A model generated the notes under the pieces. That model saw only the letters and a program-made list of their open reading frames with translations, made no database searches and was not told the DNA's origin. Of a stretch of DNA of 64,000 nucleotides, positions 48,149 through 59,509 are shown one piece after another. The stretch's first letter is position 1. Each line of letters opens with the position of its first letter. The stretch spans positions 2,625,914 to 2,689,913 of the forward strand of contig QRDG01000527.1 of assembly GCA_012064385.1 (NCBI GenBank). The letters are read 5' to 3'. Source of the DNA: Puccinellia tenuiflora. Lineage: Eukaryota > Streptophyta > Magnoliopsida > Poales > Poaceae. The translations under genes and the position numbers were made by a program.

Positions 48149-48454
48149 AACATGTCATATCTAAAGACGGAGAATTTCATCCCTAGAAGTAGGGATCGTA
48201 AGAGATATTGTATATATTGTATATATATGTGGTACTATATATGTAATAGATTCGACTGCAAGGACGAAGAAATAGGTCACACTTTTATCTTATATTTATG
48301 ACGATGTTGTGTAATGGTTCCTTCTTTGTTGTATATATGTAGTACCATCGAATTAAATGCAAAACCTAAACCCTAAAAAGGAAAACAATAAATGAAAAAA
48401 ATTGAAAAGAAAAATAGTAAAAGAACCCCTAAACCCTAAAACCCAGCATGCAGA

Positions 48455-48665
48455 CCTTTAGTCCCAGTTGGTGTTACCAACCGGGACTAAAGGGTCTCCG
48501 ACCCCGGGCGCTCGACAGCAGCCACGTGGAGACCCTTTAGTCCCGGTTCGTAACACAACCGGGACTAAAGGTGTGGGCCTTTAGTCCCGATTGCGCAGTC
48601 CCGGTTGCGTAACCGGGACTAAAGGCCCTTTGGGCCTGGGACAAAAGGGCCGTTTTCCACTAGTG
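48455..48665. repeat. CACTA_3 3' subterminal and terminal repeats
   Basis: CCTTTAGTCCCGGTT / AACCGGGACTAAAGG pairs from 48455, with the terminal TTTTCCACTAGTG ending at 48665. Confidence 0.9.
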
Positions 48666-49220
48666 GCGAGTTGTTGGCGGAGTCTAATCGGACAAGATTG
48701 GCACACACACACATACCGTGGTTCGGGTTCCCGTCAGTGGAGGAGCCCTACTCCTGCTATAAATCACTGATATACAATATGGAGGTTTTACAAGATCGCT
48801 ACGGGTTTCGAAGCTTAGGCGGCGAGTTGAGCTGTATCTAGCTTGAGGATCGTAGCCCACTCGGTGCAAAAATAACTATGATCTCTGTCTCTGCCCTAAG
48901 GGCACCTCTAGGCTGACTTTGTATAGTCAGGTGGCGCGCCTCTAATTAATGAAATGTCTAGGCAACTTGGCACTTTTGACTCGTGAATAATTGATCTATT
49001 TATAGTTACGACACCAGTAGTTTCGCAACAAAGTAAAGTGCTCTATATCTACGTAAAATATGAATTCACCCCACCTAATTTTCAAATGTACTTTTTATTC
49101 AGACTTGTTTCTCATAAGAAAAAACTAAATCGGATAGTATATATTTAATGAGAAGAAACAGATACCTATAAAATTTGATCTATGAAGAAAATTCAGAAGT
49201 GCTCTGCATTTATGTTTTGC
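48666..49220. other. Intergenic DNA before unit E
   Basis: Possibly an old LTR or other repeat remnant near 48670-48980. No ORF or element end could be supported. Confidence 0.3.
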
Positions 49221-49303
49221 TCATAACTTAAGGATGCTTAACTACGACCTACATAGGACAAGCGACTTCACCATGTTCTCTGCCAAGAAAATCTTATATA
49301 AAG
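49221..49303 (+). promoter_or_regulatory. Unit E core promoter
   Basis: TCATAA is at 49221, CGACCTACATAGGACAAG at about 49245 and TATATAAAG at 49295. Spacing is 74 bp. Confidence 0.6.
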
Positions 49304-49325
49304 AGTCCCAAGCAAACCCCAAATA

Positions 49326-49620
49326 GCTTGCCCCTCTCACTTCATTTGCATAGCTTGGCATTGTCCAATTCAGTTTGCGACATGATTTGTCGGGTCTATG
49401 TGCATCAGGGATGTGTATTACATATAGGCATAGAAGGCACCAGGAATAATCGATGGGTCGCCTAAACTAAGTCGATGCACATTACTCCCTCAACTGGCCA
49501 CCATCATCGTTAGAAAGGGAGATAGGAGTATCCGTCCCCAATAGGTCTTCAACGATGGCTGAACTTGCTGAATATACCAAGCCATTAAATTAACTTAAGC
49601 GGTTCTACGACCTTTATTTT
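49326..49620 (+). ncRNA. Unit E: candidate miR2118-triggered 21-PHAS lncRNA
   Basis: A 22-nt site at 49425-49446 (ending GGCATAGAAGGCACCAGGAA), 130 bp after TATA. By my alignment it matches 19 of 22 positions of the miR2118-target form I recall. Slicing would fall at 49436/49437. The transcript body shares only short phrases with other units, so the 3' limit is uncertain. Its site and spacing argue it belongs to the array as an intermediate type. Confidence 0.45.
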
Positions 49621-50229
49621 ACCGAGACCGTGGGAACACGCTGGTATAAGTAAAAACATCGATGGGCCTGCAAGAGTGATTCGTCGAACAAGGATAACAT
49701 TTTAAATGTGACAAATCAAACAGTGAGGCAATTATGTGCCCATGGAATCTGCAGTAAAAAGAAATAACTAGGGTTCTTGTTAAAATAATCAAAATGGAGA
49801 AAAGAAATGAAAGCAATTATTATTTCTCACGCACTACGGTGAGAAGAAGGAATAATTAGCGGTAGCTACGTTTCTTCTTGCATTAACTGTGTACTCCACC
49901 GCTGCCCCTTAATTTCTCTTTCTGAATCAATTCTTCGTCCAATTTCCCCATTCACCTGCGCAGCTCGGATGGTCCTGGCCTTGCGAGACAAGGTCGTGTG
50001 GCAGGTGCACCTTAATTTGTTTCGTTCCCTGCGGATGCCAATCTGCGGTCAAACGCAATAATTAGGCATTGCTTTGACCATTAATCAATCTGTGGATGCA
50101 TGTCATCTTTTTCCGTCTAAGTGAGCTTAATTTAACTTTGCAATATACTGGTAGTAAGCTACGTACGTACTCGGTCATATGGATCCATCAATTCTGGCTA
50201 TCCCCACATCCTCTATTTTTAATTTGGAT
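49621..50229. other. Intergenic DNA between units E and F
   Basis: No gene or repeat boundary seen. It may hold the decayed 3' part of unit E. Confidence 0.3.
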
Positions 50230-50779
50230 TTATCTTTTTTTTTTAAATTGCATCCCCACATCCTCACGTGTTCCTCCGCCCTCTCATCCTCAGACCTACA
50301 TATCTTCTCCTTCAGACAAGTGGCAAGAAGTAAGACGAGCGCAGAAGCCACATGGTGCGAGCAGAAACCCCTTCAAACGGACACTTGATAAGGTCGATAT
50401 TTTCCGATAATTAGCATAACCAACAGGGACAATTAACAAGCACCGGAAACCGTTGAGACTTAGTGCACCAGGCCGAAATATACAAATAATAAGGATGTTT
50501 TTTGTGCGGGGGAAATAATAAGGATGTTGTATTTTTTTTCATGATGTTTTAGTTTATTACATGATGATGCTAGGAGTCATTTTTTGCAGAAAGATGCAAA
50601 TCACATCGTTATTTCACAAAAATTCTAGCTAATACATTATGTCGGCATCACGAGATATGAAGCAAGAAGCATATGCCACCAATAAGGGAAAAGAAGATAG
50701 AGTAGAACGAGGGAAGTATGTACAACCTATTTTTAATACCTAAAGAGCGGTCATAGCTTCGGCCACCTGAGGGTTAGGC
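50230..50779 (+). repeat. Type-II upstream module of unit F
   Basis: Diverged copy of 33960-34494: TCCTCACGTGTTCCTCCGCC, CACTTGATAAGGTCGATATT, CACCGGAAACC, TTACATGATGATGCTAGG. Confidence 0.7.
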
Positions 50780-50863
50780 TCATAATAATGGGATTTTAAC
50801 GCATTGAACTAACGGAGGACAAATGGATTCATGTTGGTGTTGACCATCGAAATCTTATATAAG
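50780..50863 (+). promoter_or_regulatory. Unit F core promoter
   Basis: TCATAA is at 50780, TTGAACTAACGGAGGACAAA at about 50804 and TATATAAG at 50856. Spacing is 76 bp. Confidence 0.6.
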
Positions 50864-50886
50864 GAGCAAGGTTTTCCTTCCCACGG

Positions 50887-51400
50887 AAATGATAAGATTA
50901 TTTTGTATTCTACTTTCTTATCATGGAATTGCCATGCACCATTTTATTTATTGTGTCCTTGCACCTTATGGATAACGCATTTGTGTCTGGGCATAGGAGG
51001 CACCGGAAATTATCAATGGAGCACCAAAATTAAAAATTCCACTCCCTCCTCTTGTCGCCACCGCTATCATGGTAAAGAAGGCTAGAAACATCTATCACAA
51101 ACAGAGGAAAAGGGATACATGAGGAGCACGTACAAAGCTTCTATCACGTGTTTTAATTCTGCATTAGCTTTGAATAGAAACTTCAGCCCTCACTTGCAAA
51201 CCCCCGAGAATACTGAAGGGATCTCATCAACATGAGGTGCATGGGGTGTAACACGCAGTCGGCTACCATGTATGTTGTTGTTTGGACAGATTGACTACAT
51301 GGCAATAAAGGAGTTACTGGATTGGTGTTTGGTTAGGAGTAATACCCTTGCTGTTTCTTTTCCCAGATTTTACTCCAACTCGTTGATCAAGAGATGATAG
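50887..51400 (+). ncRNA. Unit F: candidate 21-PHAS-like lncRNA (type II site)
   Basis: The site at 50988-51008 (TGGGCATAGGAGGCACCGGAA) lies 132 bp after TATA. The 5' half matches the miR2118-target form, apart from the variable second position, up to AGGAGGCA; the end is the CACCGGAA variant. Homology to B and D continues through GGTGTAACACGC, GTTGTTGTTTGG and GGCAATAAAG-type phrases to about 51360, the longest preserved type-II body. Confidence 0.45.
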
Positions 51401-51409
51401 TGAAAAAAT

Positions 51410-53024
51410 ATGTTCTCTCTCAGCACATTATGGATATGTATGTGCATATATGGCACCATGAATTAGAATTAATATTTTAGCAATTAAATGCCATATTTTA
51501 TCGAGAAGCAAATATTGAGTGGCTTGGACTGGAAAAATAATGTAATTTTTTTATTGAGTAGTCCTCCATTTCCACATTCATGGGAAGAGCAACTTCAATT
51601 TGACTAGTACAGGGTTCGGGTAGGCTCGCTATCACTAATATTCCGATCGATTAAAGTAGGCACAAATGAATAGTGATTACATTTTCTCTAATATTGTCTA
51701 ATATTCATAATTATAAATTGTTTTAGATATTTCAATGTGGAATATATACAAATCAAAATGAGTTAAGCTACGCACTGAAACGAGTCTAGAAACATGCGTT
51801 TCAGAACAAAAAAGGTAAAACATGTTATACTTGTGAACGGAGGAGCAATTACCAGCTTTTGATGTCCCATATTGCCTTCTATGTTATTCTTTCAGTTTGA
51901 AAATTGTTTTTAGTTTTATGGGGTGATAAGGCCGGCATTGTTAGGCAATTTATCCGTGGTGCATCAGACAATTGTTGCACAACAATAGTTTGTTTTTATA
52001 TGAAACTTGAGAAATATGCACTATGTATATTATATTTAATTTGATAAAAATTTCTTCGATGAAGGATTTAGCGTCGCATGCATTGGAGTGGATGATCGAA
52101 CGGGTTCTGCACATCTACATCATGACTCCTCCCCAGTTGATTTATTTGTCTTCCTCTACTCTCCGACACTGAAGGGAGGTGAATATCTTCGCGAAGTGGT
52201 GTGAGGTACATATGGAGACACATATCTCTGTTGGGACAACGCATAATCTGTGGTGGACACGCTGAAGCTAGACGGTTTCTTTTACACGTTGTGGTTGTAT
52301 CAACAAAAACTTATATTGTAAGACTACATAATGCTGATTTTTTTCTCACACGTTACAACGCACATGCATAATACCTAGTATAAAAAAAATTGTGTTCGCT
52401 CGGTGTTGGACTAAAATTTCATATCACCACAGCTAACAACAGAAGTCTCTTGTGCACGCTTTCATAAAATATTCGTATATGAATTTTCAACCTCATGTCT
52501 TAGCTATAAAATTTTACTGAGTTATTTCAATTTCATGGACACATTTGACGTGGAAACATTGAAGTAATTGAGAAATCACTTTGAGCAAGTTTGTCCGACT
52601 AACCTGAATAAGCGACTTTCTTAAAATTTCAATCTCATGACCGTACAATAAAAAACATGAAATTATCTCAAATTTTATGAGATGACTTGGTGCATAGAGG
52701 CACAATTATTTTCACCTGTTAGGGCCATGTGTCCACCTACGTCCCATGAGTGTTTTTTTTTCGAAATGGGTAGCTCAACCTTGGCCTCTACATGTCATTT
52801 CCGAAATGGGACCCACACATTCCATTTCATTATTTGCTGATATTAACGACATATTTTCAATTCAGACAGCGATCCAATTCATAGAAATCAAACGAGCTGT
52901 AAGGATTTTAATTCTAATATTCGAGATCCAATTCATAGAAGTCAAACGAGCTGTAAGGATTTTCATATTCTCCTTAAAGGACTGAGAAGTCTCTCGCACA
53001 TACAGACCTACCCGAGTACCAAGC
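51410..53024 (+). repeat. Type-I upstream module of unit G
   Basis: 51410-51560 and 52480-53000 match unit A's upstream module, but they are separated by about 0.9 kb of unique AT-rich DNA (about 51600-52480). No gene. Confidence 0.6.
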
Positions 53025-53108
53025 TCATATAGTAATGAATTGATTTTAACTATTGACCTACCAAGCTGAGGTAACTTCAGACCATGTTATAAGGAAGTCT
53101 TTTATAAG
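53025..53108 (+). promoter_or_regulatory. Unit G core promoter with duplicated TATA
   Basis: TCATAT is at 53025, TTGACCTACCAAG at about 53053, and TTATAAGGAAGTCTT occurs twice (TATAAG at 53088 and 53103). The downstream copy keeps the array spacing (78 and 135 bp). Confidence 0.6.
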
Positions 53109-53133
53109 GAAGTCTTCTGAATGAAAATGGAGA

Positions 53134-53650
53134 ACAACCCAATTCCCATTCAACGAGTTGGTGTCCTAGTTTCAACAATCCCATTTCTTATATTATTCGG
53201 TTTGTCGATGTTCATTAGATCAATGAACAGACATATATCGGAATAGAAGGAATCAGGAATTGCCGATAGATCGTCAAAGTTGTGATAATTTGCCCGGTAG
53301 ATCCGTCAATCAACCGATGGCGTTTGCACGAAAGAAAGAAAGAAGCATCTGCCATCCGCCAAACAATTCTTAGCGACTGGATCCGACAACCGCGATGTCC
53401 CACTGTCGCACACCGTCCCACGCTCACAGGTTGCTCTCGACTCTCCCAGGACAGTGTCAACCCCGGAACTAGTACCGCTAGCTGCTCGAGGCCACGCTCG
53501 CCACCTTACTCGTCGCCCATCGCCAGGTTCTCAGACTTCGCCAAGGATAGAGTTTAGATCGGTGGATGCTATCTCCGACGGACCTCCCGCTGCCCACGGA
53601 CGGAGGAGCCATAGAGGATCTGGGGCCAGCTGACCAAATGAAAACACCAA
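53134..53650 (+). ncRNA. Unit G: candidate miR2118-triggered 21-PHAS lncRNA (type I)
   Basis: The site at 53238-53259 (ending GGAATAGAAGGAATCAGGAA) lies 135 bp after the second TATA, with predicted slicing at 53249/53250. The downstream GC-rich tract is shared with A, H and I. Homology stops near 53785 at an AT-rich insertion and seems to resume at about 55190 (GGAAACAAGCAGGCCGATGC), so the original unit was longer. Confidence 0.5.
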
Positions 53651-53784
53651 AACCTTCATTAATTAGCAATATCTATAGGTTAGGTTTAGAACATTACCCG
53701 CAAAAAACTGAGAAAATATAGACATGACCAATTGACATTCTTTCATAGCTTCGTCCCTGCCGCTGCCGGCGACCACGCACTATT

Positions 53785-55150
53785 GGGCCGGCCCGCAAAC
53801 CCCTGCGTGCTCCAACGGACCGGCCCAGTTGCTGCTTCTTCTTCTTTCTTTTTTTTTTCGTTTTTCTCATTTTTTTCTTTTTCGTTTTTCGTTTTTCTTT
53901 TTCTTTTCTTTTTTGTTTCTTTCATTTTTCATTTTCGTTTCTTTTTTCGTTCAGATTTTGAATTTGTTCAAATTCGAATCTAGTTCGGATGTCGAATTTA
54001 TTCAAATTTGAAATTATATAATTTCAAAATTTGTTCAGATTTGAAATATGTTCAAATTTAAATTTTGTTCAGGTTTAGATTTTGTTCATATTTTGAAAAA
54101 ATGTTCAAATTTGAAATTTGTTCAGATTTTAATTTTTCCTTTTTGGTTCTTTTTTCGTTTTCTTTTTATTCTTTTCTTTTTCATTTTTTCGTTCAAAATT
54201 AATTTAGTTTGGATTTGGAATTTGTTCAAATTTGAAATATATAATTTCAAATTTGTTCAGATTTGAAATATGTTAAAATTTGAAATTTGTCCAAATTAAA
54301 AATTTGTTCATATTTAAAAAAAATCAGGTTTGAATTTTGTCAGATTTTGAAAAATGTTCAAATTTGAAATTTGTTCAGATTTTTTTGTTTCCTTTTCTAT
54401 TTGTTTCTTTTCTTTCTCGTTTGTTTTTTCGTTCAGATTTTGAATTTGTTTAAATTCGAACTTAGTTCAGATTTTGAATTTTTTCATATTCGAAATTATA
54501 TAATTTCAAATTTGTTCAGATTTGAAATATGTTCAAATTTAAAATTTGTTCAGATTTTAAATTTGTTCAGGTTTGAATTATGGTCAGATTTTGAAAAAAT
54601 GTTCAAAATTGAAATTTTTTCAGATTTTAATTTTTTTTGTTCACTTGTGTATGATTTAAAAAAATTAGTTTTAATGAATGTTTAAATTAGAAATTTGTTC
54701 AGATTAAAAATATTCAAACGGAAAATTGTTCAAAACTTAAAAAACGTTCAGATTTTAAAATTATTTTATTATTGAAAATGTTCATTTTTTAAATTGTTTC
54801 AAAATTAAAAAATGTACATATTTTGAAAATATTCAAATTTAAAATGTTCACATTTTGGAAATATTATAATATTTTCAGATTTGAAAACGTTCATATTTAT
54901 AAAAATCATATTTAAAAATATTCGTATTTAAGAAAACCATAAATAATGTTTGTAAAAGAAAGGGAAAAAACTCTGTAGAAAAGAAAAGAAAAAAGAAAAG
55001 GCTAACAGGCCGGCCCAACAGAGCGTTGCACGGGAGAGAAAAAAAGAAACAATTCCGGATGGGCCGAGCCCACCGCAGCAAGAAGGGAGGAAGGGTGCAC
55101 GGCGACTCTCCTTCGCGCCGCTAAAGGCGGCGTATAGGAGCTCCCAAGCA
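53785..55150. mobile_element. AT-rich insertion of unknown type within unit G
   Basis: A CT-rich tract (53840-53960) is followed by about 0.9 kb of degenerate TTCAAATTTGAAATTTGTTC-like repeats. GGGCCGGCCC-type motifs lie at both sides (53788 and about 55008). Unit homology is interrupted exactly across this stretch, so it is probably an inserted element, but no clean terminal repeats or target duplication were found. Confidence 0.4.
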
Positions 55151-55284
55151 ATGCTCGTCCTAAACTCCAAAACCCACCCTCTACATGGGCCCTTACAAAA
55201 ACCCTACAAAGAAGGTGCGCCCTTCAAGCTAGGAAACAAGCAGGCCGATGCAGTTGAACTGCATATATATGTGACTGAATTACA

Positions 55285-55704
55285 CGGAAAGTCAATATGG
55301 AGCCCGAGCTCCATGGAGCTCGGGTTTCCAAAAAAATTTGAATCCGCAAATTTTACTTTCAAAAAATTCTAAAAAAAATTATGGTCGTAGATAATACTAT
55401 GATCCACCACTGTGAAAATTTTCAACCACAAACTCGAAATGTTTTGATCTATGCAAAAAAGAGAAATCTGGTAAGATTTCAAAATTTTCAGATCTGTTCA
55501 CCCGAATCAGATCTGCAGATTTCTCTTTTTTGCTCAGAACAGAATACAAGGAATTTTTGATTGAAAATTTTCACAGTGGTAGATCACAATATTATCTACG
55601 ACCGTAATTTTTTTTAAGAATTTTTCGAAACAAAATTTTGTGGATTCAAATTTTTTTAGGAAACCGAGCTCCATGGAGCTCGGCCTCCATATCGCCGCAC
55701 TCTT
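55285..55704. mobile_element. Fold-back MITE (Mutator-like?) with 11-bp flanking repeat
   Basis: Long inverted arms containing GAGCTCCATGGAGCTC at both ends (about 55307 and 55667) and further paired blocks (GGTCGTAGATAATA, CACTGTGAAAATTTTC, AGATTTCTCTTTTTTGC), so most of the 420 bp could fold. ACTGAATTACA flanks it directly on both sides (55274-55284 and 55705-55715). No ORF. Confidence 0.65.
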
Positions 55705-55716
55705 ACTGAATTACAA

Positions 55717-57295
55717 TGCAATAATACCACTACAAATATTGGCTTATTTGCAGGAATCCAGAAGTTCTCTTCGAGTTGAACTGCATTTCTTAGAAGAGGA
55801 GCGTACGTAAAGTTTAGAAGAGCAATGCAATTATTCCTTTAATAAAATAACCTCGCTTGTCTTCAAGAATATAATTTTACTTGGTCAACTGATGTCCAAT
55901 CAAATTATTATCGAATTCCATCTCGATTCTATAGTATTCTGATATAAATATTTATGTTTGGGGTCATTCGAATTTGTTACCTTTTATAATTTTAACTACA
56001 TGATCAAACATAAATGTTCGCTCAAATCCAACAAAAAATTGAAAAAGGCATTATCCTCATGTGGAGGAGCTACTTTGAACTTAGAGGCCGGCAAAACCGA
56101 ACATGCATGCCATTAGAAATATTGGCTTATTGGCATGAATCCAAAGATCTCTTGGAGTCGATCTGTATTTCTTAGAAGACGAGGGTCGTGCAAAGACGAG
56201 CAATAGAATTATTCTTTAATAAAAGTCCAGCATGGCTTGAAGAATATAATTTAATTCAGTCGATAAACTCCAATCCAGTTCAGATAGAATATGATTTTGA
56301 TTCTACAATATTCTAATATGAATATTTATGATTAGAGTTCAAATGGATACGAAATGGAAAGGAGTCATTCTACAATCGCTAAAAAAATTAACTATATGTT
56401 CACACTCAGATGTTCACTCATCGACAAGTGCGTCGAGTGGTGTATTAGTCGTAAATTCTTAATTTTGGTGAAATCTGGTGACACTGTCATATATTTCCCT
56501 TTAATATGTTCTCTCTCTGCACATTATGGAAATTAATAAGATATATTTGTGCATATATGGCACCATGAATTACAACTAATATATTTTAGCAACCATATGC
56601 CTAATTTTATCGAGAAGCAAGTATTGGGTGGCGTGGATTGAAAACAAAAATCGATGGCTCCTAATTTAGTCTTGAGCGTCCCGCATTATCCATTTTCATG
56701 GGAAGAACAACCTCAAATTGACTAATAGAAAGGGCCAAAGATATTTTCATATCTAAATTTTCAGCCTCACGTACACTATAAAATTTTACTTCGTTATTTC
56801 AAATTTCATGGACACATTCGAAATGGAAACTTTGAACTCATTGAGAAATGAGTTTGTGTAAGTTTGTCTGACTTACCTGAAAAGGCGACTTTCATAGTAC
56901 TTTGGCTTTAAGATTTCAATCTGATGTTCGTATCATAAATAATTCTTGAAATTATCATAAAAACTGACTTGGTGCATAGAGGAGCAACGTTTTTACATAT
57001 GTTAGGTCCACGTCTCCATGTACGTACCAGGATTTTTTTTCTGAAATGGGTAGCTCAACCTTGGCCTCTACATGTCCCATGAATGTGTGTGGAAGCCACA
57101 CATTCCATATCGTTATTTTCTGATAGTTAAGAAATATTCCCTATTCAGGTGGAAGCGAGACATTACTAGAATCATATTTTAATTATAATATCCTAGATCC
57201 AGTTCATAGAAGTCAAACGAGTTGTAAGGATTTGCATGTTCTGTTTACAAGATCGATAAGTCTGTGGTACATACTGGCCTGCCCAAGTACCAAGA
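55717..57295 (+). repeat. Duplicated upstream modules of unit H
   Basis: The first part (to about 56380) resembles 9361-10100 and 59510-60100. The second (56400-57295) is the type-I upstream module, well matched to 7180-8061. Confidence 0.65.
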
Positions 57296-57379
57296 TCATA
57301 ATGAAGCGATGTTTAACTATTGACCTACCAAGAGGTAAAGACTTCAGACGCACTGAGTACGGCCCAAGTCTTTTATAAG
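57296..57379 (+). promoter_or_regulatory. Unit H core promoter
   Basis: TCATAA is at 57296, TTGACCTACCAAGAGGTAAA at about 57320 and TATAAG at 57374. Spacing is 78 bp. Confidence 0.65.
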
Positions 57380-57404
57380 GATGTCTTCTCCATGAAAATG
57401 ATGA

Positions 57405-58190
57405 ACAGTTTAATTCCATTCTACGTCTGTGTCCTAGTTTCACCCGTCCCATTTCTTATATTATTATTCGGTCTGTCCATGTTCATTAGATCTACGACTT
57501 GATAGATATGGGCATAGAAGACATCAGGAAGTGCCGATATATCATCAAAGTTTAGATGATTTGTGCTTCAGAGTTATCTCGCGACGGATGGCGTCTACAC
57601 GAAAGAAAGAAACATATGTCACCCGCCATATAATTCTTTCCAACTGGATGCCACACCCCAGCCCCGTGCTCACGGGTTGCCCTCGACTCTCCTAGGACAC
57701 CAAACAGTGCACACGCTGCATCGCCAACCCCGGTGCTAGTACCGCTGCTTAAGGCCGCGCTAACCACCTCACTCATCGCACATTGCCAGGTTCTGAGACT
57801 TTGCCAACCGGAACATTCGACTCGGTCGATGATATCGTGCACACTGCTCCACAGCCGTTGCTCCCACTGCCGGCGATCACGCAATCTCCTCGTCCCTTGC
57901 ACAGTGGAATTAGCATTACTAGGTCATAAAACGCATCTGCCTGCTCTGGAGAAAGCAATTCTGGTCCTGCATTCCAAAATGGGCCACTCCTGCACTGAGT
58001 ACTAGGAAACAAGCAGGCCGATGCCACTGAACTGAACCTGATTGATTGTTCAGAGAAAAAAATGAAGCATGCGATCTAAGACTTGAGGATGATGTCATGG
58101 ACTCGTGGTGTCATTTTGTTGTTCCACCCAGAAGCGTACGTCGCCCTATACTTGCAAGTGTGTTTTATTTCCTATTTATTTTACATCAAA
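57405..58190 (+). ncRNA. Unit H: candidate miR2118-triggered 21-PHAS lncRNA (type I)
   Basis: The site at 57509-57530 (ending GGCATAGAAGACATCAGGAA) is identical to unit A's and lies 135 bp after TATA; predicted slicing is at 57520/57521. Of the type-I units this has the longest uninterrupted body, aligning with unit A to about 58180 (GGAAACAAGCAGGCCGATGC, GTGTTTTATTTCCTATTTAT). A 36-codon hydrophobic ORF ends 7 nt before the site. Confidence 0.55.
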
Positions 58191-59500
58191 ATCGGCTCCA
58201 GAGGGGGTTTGACCCCTGGGCTAACTCCACCGAAGATAATCCTCGTTCGTCGGCTATTTCGACACTGAATCGATCTATCTCCCGGCACGGCTATGAAATT
58301 AGGGATATTATAACTCATACAAGAGGGAGCTCTCTCACGACCTGAATGATTTTGACCGTCCGATCGCACCATATCTCACATTTTTTGACAGTTGGATTAC
58401 CTTGTATTCCCGCACTGGGCCAACATATCCTAGTGGACGGTACTCTGGGCATCAAGTAGGCGTTCTATGGTTATTTGGGCCTCAAAACCCCGTTAGAGCC
58501 CATGTACTAGGTTACTGGATCGAGCTGAAAGCAATGTCGAAGCAAATCGAGCTGAAAGCAATGCCGAAGTGATACAGAAGGGGATCGGGAGATGAGGCAA
58601 CGCGAGCGAGAAGCCGAGAAGGTGGATGGCGGATCGTGGCTGCCACATCAATCACTGGCCTAGAGGTGAAGCGGCAGCAAGCAACCACGATCCGGAGATA
58701 GGAGTCAGTGAGCAGCCACAATCCAGTCTTAAACGCTCATGACTGGAGGTGAAATTGCGAGCTTTGAGGACACAGTTAATTGTGAGTTCCTACCAAACCA
58801 GTAATGGCCGCGCAACTCGTCGGCGGAATGATGGTGGTACGTTACTGTTAATCCCTTAGTTCCCCTATATATTGCCTCAACCTCTCTTCCTATCTCTCCT
58901 TAATCCAGCAGCGCAACCTCCAGGATCAATGTTTCTCTGCTATAGGTAGCTAATTTGTCCTGTGAACTACATATTTTCCCAAACATTTGTCACGGCTATG
59001 AAATAAAAATATATAAAGGAGCACGAGTAGAAGACAAGGGGGATCATGTGGACAGTGTGTATGCTTCTTAGCATGGAAACCAGAATTGAAGACGAGCTTC
59101 ACTGAGCCCATTGTATTATAAAACATGAAAATCATATTTTGAAGATTCAAAATAAGTCTGAAAACAATCCTCGTCTTAGAAAATGTTGTATTCTACTAAC
59201 ATGCAAAATCTCAAATTAAAATAATTCATAATGGGCTACACAAAAATAACAAAAAACTGACATATTTGCAAAAGTAGAAATTTTGCATTGTTCACTACTT
59301 TAAAATGTTAGACTTTCACATATTTGTGTAGCCGAAAATATAAGATATTTCTAGTTGATATTTTACACGCTTTTACAACACTACAATGTCTACATCTTGT
59401 ATTTGTTTTAGATTTTTTTGAAATTTAAAATATTATTTCCGATTTTTTCAAAATTAAGGGCTCCATTAGTCCACTCTCTTGTTAGCATATATTTGTGAGT
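58191..59500. other. Intergenic DNA between units H and I
   Basis: Mixed sequence with no supported gene. Possibly old retroelement pieces. Confidence 0.3.
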
Positions 59501-59509
59501 TATTTTACA

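Larger units (their letters stand above)
38345..48665 (+). mobile_element. CACTA_3, 5'-truncated CACTA transposon
   Basis: The right end TTTTCCACTAGTG lies at 48653-48665, preceded by CTTTAGTCCCGGTT/AACCGGGACTAAAGG repeats. Homology to CACTA_1 begins only at about 38345; the 5' terminus and subterminal repeats are gone. Gene order on the + strand is the coiled-coil exon, broken transposase, 141-bp hairpin repeats, GC-rich leader, and the Transposase_24/Ulp1-like gene. The truncated 5' edge was later included in the tandem duplication. Confidence 0.88.
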
